From assembly GCF_004766045.1 (NCBI RefSeq), contig NZ_SPQQ01000011.1, forward strand, positions 62,001-126,000: a stretch of 64,000 nucleotides of DNA, in the 5' to 3' direction. Below the pieces are notes generated by a model. That model was not told the origin of the DNA. It searched no databases and saw only the letters and a program-made list of their open reading frames with translations. Made by a program: the position numbers and the translations under genes. This DNA comes from Desulfosporosinus fructosivorans (lineage in GTDB: Bacteria; Bacillota; Desulfitobacteriia; Desulfitobacteriales; Desulfitobacteriaceae). Positions 59,387 to 64,000 of the stretch are shown one piece after another; the stretch's first letter is position 1; every line of letters starts with the position of its first letter.

Positions 59387-61618
59387 ATGAGGTTACTTAT
59401 CGTTTCGAACAGACTTCCGTTGAACGGGGTTCAAAAGGACGGTAAACTCCATTTTGAGCAAAGTGCTGGGGGGCTTGTCTCGGGCTTAAGTTCCTATCTG
59501 GATTCGTTGAAAAGCAGCTCAGCTCAGGACGTAGAATATGTCTGGATCGGGTGGCCGGGAATCACTGTGCAGGACAAACTGCAAACTGAGGTGAAGAACG
59601 TCTTAGTTGATCTCCACGCTTCTCCTGTCTTCTTATCGGAAAAGGCTATGGAAAAATTTTACTTGGGCTTTTGCAACAAGATTATTTGGCCTTTGTTTCA
59701 CTACTTTCCATACAATACAATCTATGACAAGGATTACTGGCTCCAGTATCAAGAGGTTAACAAGATCTTTAGGGATGCCGTGTTGGAGGTCATTAAGCCA
59801 GGGGATGTCATCTGGGTGCACGATTACCATCTAATGCTCCTGCCGGCCCTGCTCCGGGAGAAACTGCCCCAGACTCCCATCGGATTTTTTCTGCATATTC
59901 CGTTTCCTGCCTTTGAGCTCTATCGTTTACTTCCGACAGCGTGGGGCCAAGAAATCCTGCGTGGGCTCTTGGGTGCAAATCTTATCGGCTTTCACACCCA
60001 GGAATATGCCCAGTATTTCTTGCGATCAGTGCAGCGAATTCTAGGCTATGGTCATAGACTTGGGCATATCCTATTCCAGAGTCATGCTGTTAAAGTTGAT
60101 ACCTTTCCCATGGGCATAGACTACCAACGATATCACTCCACCCCCACTGGTTCAGAGTTTGGGCAAAACCTGAACGAACTAGAGCAATTACTTGACGGCT
60201 ACAAGGCCGTTCTTTCAGTAGATCGCTTAGACTACAGTAAAGGAATCAGTCACCGTCTGCAAGGATACAAGCTGTTTTTGGAGGATAATCCCCAGTGGCG
60301 CGAACAAGTGGTTCTGCTCATGATTGTTGTTCCTTCTCGCATTGGAGTTGAACATTACCAGTTAATGAAACGGAAGATCGATGAACTGGTAGGTGAGATA
60401 AATGGTCGCTTCGGAACGCTTAACTGGACTCCAATTATTTACCAATATAAGTTTTTGCCACTTGACTCTCTGCTAGCCATGTACCGACAAAGTGACGTTG
60501 CGTTAATTACGCCCCTCAGAGATGGAATGAACTTAGTTGCTAAAGAATATGTGGCTGCTCGGACTGATCAAACTGGTGTGCTTATTCTGAGCGAAATGGC
60601 CGGTGCCGCCAAAGAACTAGGAGAGGCTCTGATCGTTAATCCCAACAACATTGAGGCCATTGCTGAAGCTTTGCAACAAGCTTTGACAATGCCCGAGACT
60701 GAGCAGATAAGGCGCAATCAAGTGATGCAACAACGGCTCAAAGGAAACGATGTGGTGCGATGGTCAGGCAACTTTATTCAGAAACTCTTGCAGCTGCAGA
60801 AAGAGCAATTCCGAGCCCTCCCTCTAGATCGCCACAAACAGACGTTGAAAGCAGACTTCCATCAGGCAGACAAACGCTTGCTGCTGCTTGACTATGACGG
60901 CACACTAGTTCCGTTTGCAGATAGCCCTGATCAAGCCAAACCTGATCAGGAACTTCTGGATCTTCTGATGGATTTAAAGAAAGGCAATTCAGACGTTGTG
61001 ATTATTAGTGGCAGGGATCGAGCGATTCTGGAAACGTGGGTGGGTTTCTTAAACATTACTTTAGTGGCTGAGCATGGAGCGTGGATCAAAAAGGGGGGCG
61101 AGCCATGGAGATTGAGCAAACCTCAGTTCAAATCCTGGAAATGTCAGCTTATGCCGATGCTCGAAATGTATGTCGACAAACTCCCGGGCTCATTTATCGA
61201 AGAAAAAGAATTCTCTCTGGCTTGGCACTACCGTCAAGCTGATTCAAAGCTTAGTGCCGCCTGCGCTCGAGAACTCATGGACGGGTTGATGGCTTTCACT
61301 TCCAACATCAATCTGCATATACTGCAAGGCAACAAAGTCCTTGAAGTGAGAAACTCTGAGGTGACGAAGGGATCAACTGGCATCGATCTTGCGTTGACAC
61401 AAGACTATGATTTTATTCTGGCAATTGGGGATGATACGACTGATGAGGATTTGTTTGCTATTCTCGCACTTGAGCACTCCTGGCCCGGCGTGTTGCCGCC
61501 AAAGACGTATACCATTCGGGTTGGCACAGACAAATCTCAGGCCAGCTACTTCCTGTCTGATAATGTGGAAGTGAGGGAAATGCTCCAGGAACTGGTCTCT
61601 GGAAAACACAACAATTGA
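59387..61618 (+). CDS. otsAB: Bifunctional trehalose-6-phosphate synthase/phosphatase
   Basis: 743 residues. The GT20 synthase domain (1-~480) has SNRLPLNGV, GGLVSGL, WIGWPG, WVHDYHLMLLPALLR and the nucleotide-sugar site DGMNLVAKEYVA. From about 495 a HAD-type phosphatase follows with LLLDYDGTLVPF (Asp502/Asp504), ISGRDRAIL and IGDDTTDEDLF. It makes trehalose from UDP-glucose and glucose-6-phosphate via trehalose-6-phosphate. Fusion order synthase-phosphatase is known in some bacteria and standard in eukaryotes. A c-di-AMP riboswitch lies upstream. The ribosome site is AAAGGGGAAG. Confidence 0.94.
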   Translation: MRLLIVSNRLPLNGVQKDGKLHFEQSAGGLVSGLSSYLDSLKSSSAQDVEYVWIGWPGITVQDKLQTEVKNVLVDLHASPVFLSEKAMEKFYLGFCNKIIWPLFHYFPYNTIYDKDYWLQYQEVNKIFRDAVLEVIKPGDVIWVHDYHLMLLPALLREKLPQTPIGFFLHIPFPAFELYRLLPTAWGQEILRGLLGANLIGFHTQEYAQYFLRSVQRILGYGHRLGHILFQSHAVKVDTFPMGIDYQRYHSTPTGSEFGQNLNELEQLLDGYKAVLSVDRLDYSKGISHRLQGYKLFLEDNPQWREQVVLLMIVVPSRIGVEHYQLMKRKIDELVGEINGRFGTLNWTPIIYQYKFLPLDSLLAMYRQSDVALITPLRDGMNLVAKEYVAARTDQTGVLILSEMAGAAKELGEALIVNPNNIEAIAEALQQALTMPETEQIRRNQVMQQRLKGNDVVRWSGNFIQKLLQLQKEQFRALPLDRHKQTLKADFHQADKRLLLLDYDGTLVPFADSPDQAKPDQELLDLLMDLKKGNSDVVIISGRDRAILETWVGFLNITLVAEHGAWIKKGGEPWRLSKPQFKSWKCQLMPMLEMYVDKLPGSFIEEKEFSLAWHYRQADSKLSAACARELMDGLMAFTSNINLHILQGNKVLEVRNSEVTKGSTGIDLALTQDYDFILAIGDDTTDEDLFAILALEHSWPGVLPPKTYTIRVGTDKSQASYFLSDNVEVREMLQELVSGKHNN

Positions 61619-61632
61619 AGGGATTGGCACAA

Positions 61633-63327
61633 ATGCCGAAAAAAAAGTGGTGGAAAGAATGCGTCGTTTACCAAATCTATCCCCACAGCTTTAAAGACAG
61701 TAACGGTGATGGCACTGGAGATCTTAAGGGAATCACCTCGAAGCTTGATTACCTACAGCACTTAGGAGTGAACGTGCTCTGGCTCTGCCCCGTTTATAGT
61801 TCTCCTAATGTAGATAATGGCTATGACATCAGCGATTACCGGAGCATCATGGACGAGATGGGCACCATGGCAGATTGGGAGGAACTGCGGGACGGCCTGC
61901 ACAGTCGTGGCATGAAGTTAGTGATGGACCTAGTCGTCAATCACACGTCAGACCAACACCGTTGGTTTCAAGAGTCCCGCTCAAGCAAAGACAACCCCTA
62001 CCGCAATTACTATATTTGGCGGCCGGGCAAAGACGGTAAAGAACCGAATAACTGGTCCTCGGAATTTGGCGGTTCAGCTTGGGAATATGATGTCTTGACC
62101 GAGGAGTATTATCTCCATGTTTTTTCCAAGAACCAACCCGACCTTAATTGGGAAAACAAAACGGTGCGATACGAAATCTACGCGATGATGAGATGGTGGC
62201 TGGATCAGGGTGTTAACGGGTTTCGAATGGATGTCATCAACATGATCGCCAAAGACCCAGAGCTGCCCGATGCCCCTCCCCTAGACAGCTCTCCTTATCA
62301 ATGGGGAGGTCAGTTCTTTATTAACGGCCCTCGCTTGCGCTATTACCTCAGAGAAATGTATGTTAAAGTATTGTCTAAATACGATATTATGACTGTGGGG
62401 GAAACCCGTTGGGTTGACGCAGATATGGCGCGTATTTTTGTCGATGAGTACCGCCATGAACTGAACATGCTATTTCACTTTGAACTATTAGAACTTGATT
62501 ACGGACCCAGTGGCAAGTGGGAGAAAAAAACCTGGAAACTCGCGGATTTCAAGCGCATCATCAGCGACTGGCAAAAGAAACTCGCAGAAAGCGGCTGGAA
62601 CAGCCTATTTCTCAGTAACCACGACCATCCCCGCATGGTTTCACGGTTTGGTAATGACAGCACCTACAGGGTGGAGTCGGCCAAGATGCTTGCGACGTTG
62701 CTCCATACTCTCCAAGGGACCCCATACATTTATCAAGGAGAAGAAATCGGTATGACCAATGTCCGTTTCCCGTGCATTGAGGATTATCGGGACATCGAAA
62801 CGCTCAACATGTATGAAGAAGGTATGAAGAACGCCAAAGACCTAAAAGAACTAACGGAAGTAATTTGTGAAAAAGGTCGGGACAACGCCCGGACCCCGAT
62901 GCAGTGGGATAGCAGTATTCATGCCGGTTTTACGGATGGCACTCCCTGGATTCCCGTTAATCCCAATTACCGTGATATCAATGTGGAGCAAGCCGAGCAA
63001 GACCAATACTCAATCTTGCACTATTACCGTAAACTCATCGAACTGCGCCACCAATACCCCCTGCTTGTCTATGGCGATTATCATCTGCTAATGCATAAGC
63101 ATACCCAGATCTATTCCTATCTGCGCCATTGGGAGGAAGAAACTCTCTTAGTCATTCTGAATTTCTTCGAAGAGAGTGCCACTTTTTCCCTTCCGGAAAA
63201 GGTCACCTTCAAAACTGGCAGACTGCTGATTGCGAATTACCCAGACACTAACGCTGAAATTGTTGCACGAGACCTTAAGGAAATCTCCTTGCGACCTTTC
63301 GAGGCGCGAGTGTATTTGCTGAATTAG
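61633..63327 (+). CDS. GH13 alpha-glucosidase / trehalose-6-phosphate hydrolase-like
   Basis: 564 residues from the ATG at 61633 with AAGGG upstream; the TTG at 61615 overlaps the preceding stop. GH13 subfamily 31/29 motifs: VYQIYPHSFKDSNGDGTGDL, MDLVVNHTSDQH, GFRMDVINMI with nucleophile Asp200, VGETRW with acid/base Glu257, and SNHDHPR with Asp331. The family cleaves trehalose-6-phosphate, isomaltose or related glucosides. Next to a trehalose synthase it could balance the pool, or act on another glucoside; the sequence does not decide. Translation is probably coupled to otsAB. Confidence 0.88.
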   Translation: MPKKKWWKECVVYQIYPHSFKDSNGDGTGDLKGITSKLDYLQHLGVNVLWLCPVYSSPNVDNGYDISDYRSIMDEMGTMADWEELRDGLHSRGMKLVMDLVVNHTSDQHRWFQESRSSKDNPYRNYYIWRPGKDGKEPNNWSSEFGGSAWEYDVLTEEYYLHVFSKNQPDLNWENKTVRYEIYAMMRWWLDQGVNGFRMDVINMIAKDPELPDAPPLDSSPYQWGGQFFINGPRLRYYLREMYVKVLSKYDIMTVGETRWVDADMARIFVDEYRHELNMLFHFELLELDYGPSGKWEKKTWKLADFKRIISDWQKKLAESGWNSLFLSNHDHPRMVSRFGNDSTYRVESAKMLATLLHTLQGTPYIYQGEEIGMTNVRFPCIEDYRDIETLNMYEEGMKNAKDLKELTEVICEKGRDNARTPMQWDSSIHAGFTDGTPWIPVNPNYRDINVEQAEQDQYSILHYYRKLIELRHQYPLLVYGDYHLLMHKHTQIYSYLRHWEEETLLVILNFFEESATFSLPEKVTFKTGRLLIANYPDTNAEIVARDLKEISLRPFEARVYLLN

Positions 63328-63339
63328 CTTCTCCGGCAA

Positions 63340-63460
63340 CACGAAATGGTAAATATAGTGATTGAAACAGGTCCGATAATTTCTATTAGAGATCCTAAGT
63401 GGACAGTTCAAACCCCACAGCACTGATCATGGTATTTATGCTTGGCCAATGGAACTCACT
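63340..63460 (+). pseudogene. Copy of part of the BlaR1 extra domain
   Basis: The sequence encoding VIETGPIISIRDPKWTVQTP and the following bases match 15986-16110 within blaR1 at most positions, with a stop and a frameshift inside. It is a dead copy of that extracytoplasmic module. Confidence 0.75.
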
Positions 63461-63646
63461 TCAGAATACGTAAATGTTGGTGAAGGTGAAGAACTAAGGT
63501 GTGAAGTTACAGATGATGGCGCCTTGATCCTGCGGCCTGTTATAACCGTCTCCAAGGATCAAGCATGGTTTTGGACTGACAAGTGGCGGAGTATGGTTAC
63601 TTCGGCACCGGTGACACTATGGACGATAGAGCCCGAAGGCTATTGA
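63449..63646 (+). pseudogene. AbrB/MazE-type antitoxin fragment
   Basis: From about residue 7: VNVGEGEELRCEVTDDGALI and LRPVITVSKDQAWFWTDKWR look like the second half of a SpoVT/AbrB antitoxin (GDxLEVxxxDDGxLxLxP, then the QAWFWT linker). The DNA-binding first half is replaced by the preceding BlaR1-like relic, and the toxin-binding tail ends early. Confidence 0.5.
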
Positions 63647-63908
63647 GAGACTAACTTGTCTTGAATGAGAGCCGTTGCTTCATCTAAATGGGTGACAACG
63701 AAAATTCGATTTGTAATCCGGCTGAGTACTTACAAATACTGATTATGATAAAAACTATCCAGTCTGCTTAATGGGGTAAGCTGCGTCGGAAAAACAACAA
63801 TTGGTAAGCAGCTTGCAGAGGCAACGGAGCCGTACAATTATCTGATTTTCAGATGATCGTACGGCTTTTTAAATGTTTTAAGGCTTTGTTGGGATTACGG
63901 AGGTAGTT
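63647..63908. other. Gene debris, including a P-loop kinase start
   Basis: At 63761-63856 (+) the frame reads LNGVSCVGKTTIGKQLAEAT EPYNYLIF and a stop: a Walker A segment like that of chloramphenicol phosphotransferase-type kinases, cut short. On the minus strand 63640-63711 encodes RIFVVTHLDEATALIQD and a stop, another unassigned gene end. A stem-loop with T-run (63828-63876) closes the stretch. Confidence 0.45.
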
Positions 63909-64000
63909 ATGATTTTGGATGAAAAAAATATCATTATTAGTCCCAAACAACCGTTTTTTGTGATGGCGACAACGCGTTATTACAAAGCAGTAGTCATGTA
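63909..64000 (+). CDS. Start of a gene that runs out of the window
   Basis: ATG after GGAGGTAGTT; 30 codons are visible (MILDEKNIIISPKQPFFVMA and on). The ribosome site is good. No family can be named from this short part. Confidence 0.5.
   Translation, partial: MILDEKNIIISPKQPFFVMATTRYYKAVVM

Noticed and set aside
1..64000. tRNA, rRNA, CRISPR-Cas or complete prophage/IS element
   Set aside because: No tRNA-like cloverleaf with a TTCGA arm context, no rRNA core, no direct-repeat array, no structural phage genes and no intact transposase were seen by eye; a tRNA scan was not possible.

Overview
The window looks like a chromosomal segment of a low/mid-GC spore-former of the Peptococcaceae/Desulfitobacteriaceae type (Desulfosporosinus or Desulfitobacterium relatives). 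This is inferred from the corrinoid methyltransferase operon with a non-pyrrolysine MttB-family enzyme, the Firmicutes-type signals (strong GGAGG ribosome sites, TTGACA/TATAAT promoters), a SipW/TasA locus, a Spo0F-like fragment and many Bacillus/Clostridia-type regulators. No rRNA, tRNA or CRISPR was seen. The genome appears plastic: many genes are present only as broken pieces, often next to intact paralogues.

Layout. 1-2.2 kb: remnants (anti-sigma antagonist, RecD2 tail) and two Uma2-family nucleases with near-identical promoters. 2.4-6.4 kb: HAD nucleotidase, then a CmtR-like ArsR regulator with a CadA-type metal ATPase. 7.2-11.5 kb: methionine aminopeptidase, two type I holin-like toxins with RNA antitoxin signals, a phage-type LexA/CI-like repressor with a palindromic operator inside a divergent promoter, an XRE gene and an intracellular subtilisin. 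11.7-16.8 kb: GntR-controlled ABC exporter and a BlaI-BlaR1 pair whose BlaR1 carries an extra C-terminal module. 17.3-21.1 kb: dipeptidase, OPT transporter and a PqqD-like protein in one operon. 21.5-26.4 kb: a SipW/TasA-type surface-fibre locus with two TasA-like proteins (one fused to a CBM2-like domain), a 46-residue secreted peptide, SipW, an ABC ATPase homologue that lost all catalytic motifs, and a membrane protein fused to a signal-peptidase domain with substituted catalytic residues. This is the most unusual part of the window.

26.6-33.3 kb (minus strand): two APC permeases, an acetamidase/formamidase, an SSS-like transporter and an overlapping LytS-type kinase/AraC-type response regulator. 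33.5-35.2 kb: PadR regulator, TSUP permease, transposase scrap. 35.3-41.8 kb: a sigma-54 activator, a good -24/-12 promoter, and a quaternary-amine demethylation operon (MttB-type methyltransferase, BCCT transporter, corrinoid protein, methyl-THF methyltransferase), most like the glycine betaine mtg system. 42.6-48 kb: homocysteine S-methyltransferase, XRE, GNAT, 3-methyladenine glycosylase, M23 peptidase and an MntA/HepT toxin-antitoxin pair. 48.7-54.6 kb: chemoreceptor, a small inverted-repeat element, TrmO, MerR and a YcdB-domain protein.

54.6-58.7 kb: a lantibiotic-immunity type locus (two permeases and a kinase intact; ATPase and response regulator truncated head to head, and a further ATPase/kinase chimera). 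59-63.3 kb: a cyclic di-AMP (ydaO-type) riboswitch and terminator precede a trehalose-6-phosphate synthase/phosphatase fusion and a GH13 glucosidase, which links osmolyte turnover to c-di-AMP. 63.3-64 kb: a graveyard of fragments, including a copy of part of the BlaR1 extra domain, and the start of a gene that leaves the window.
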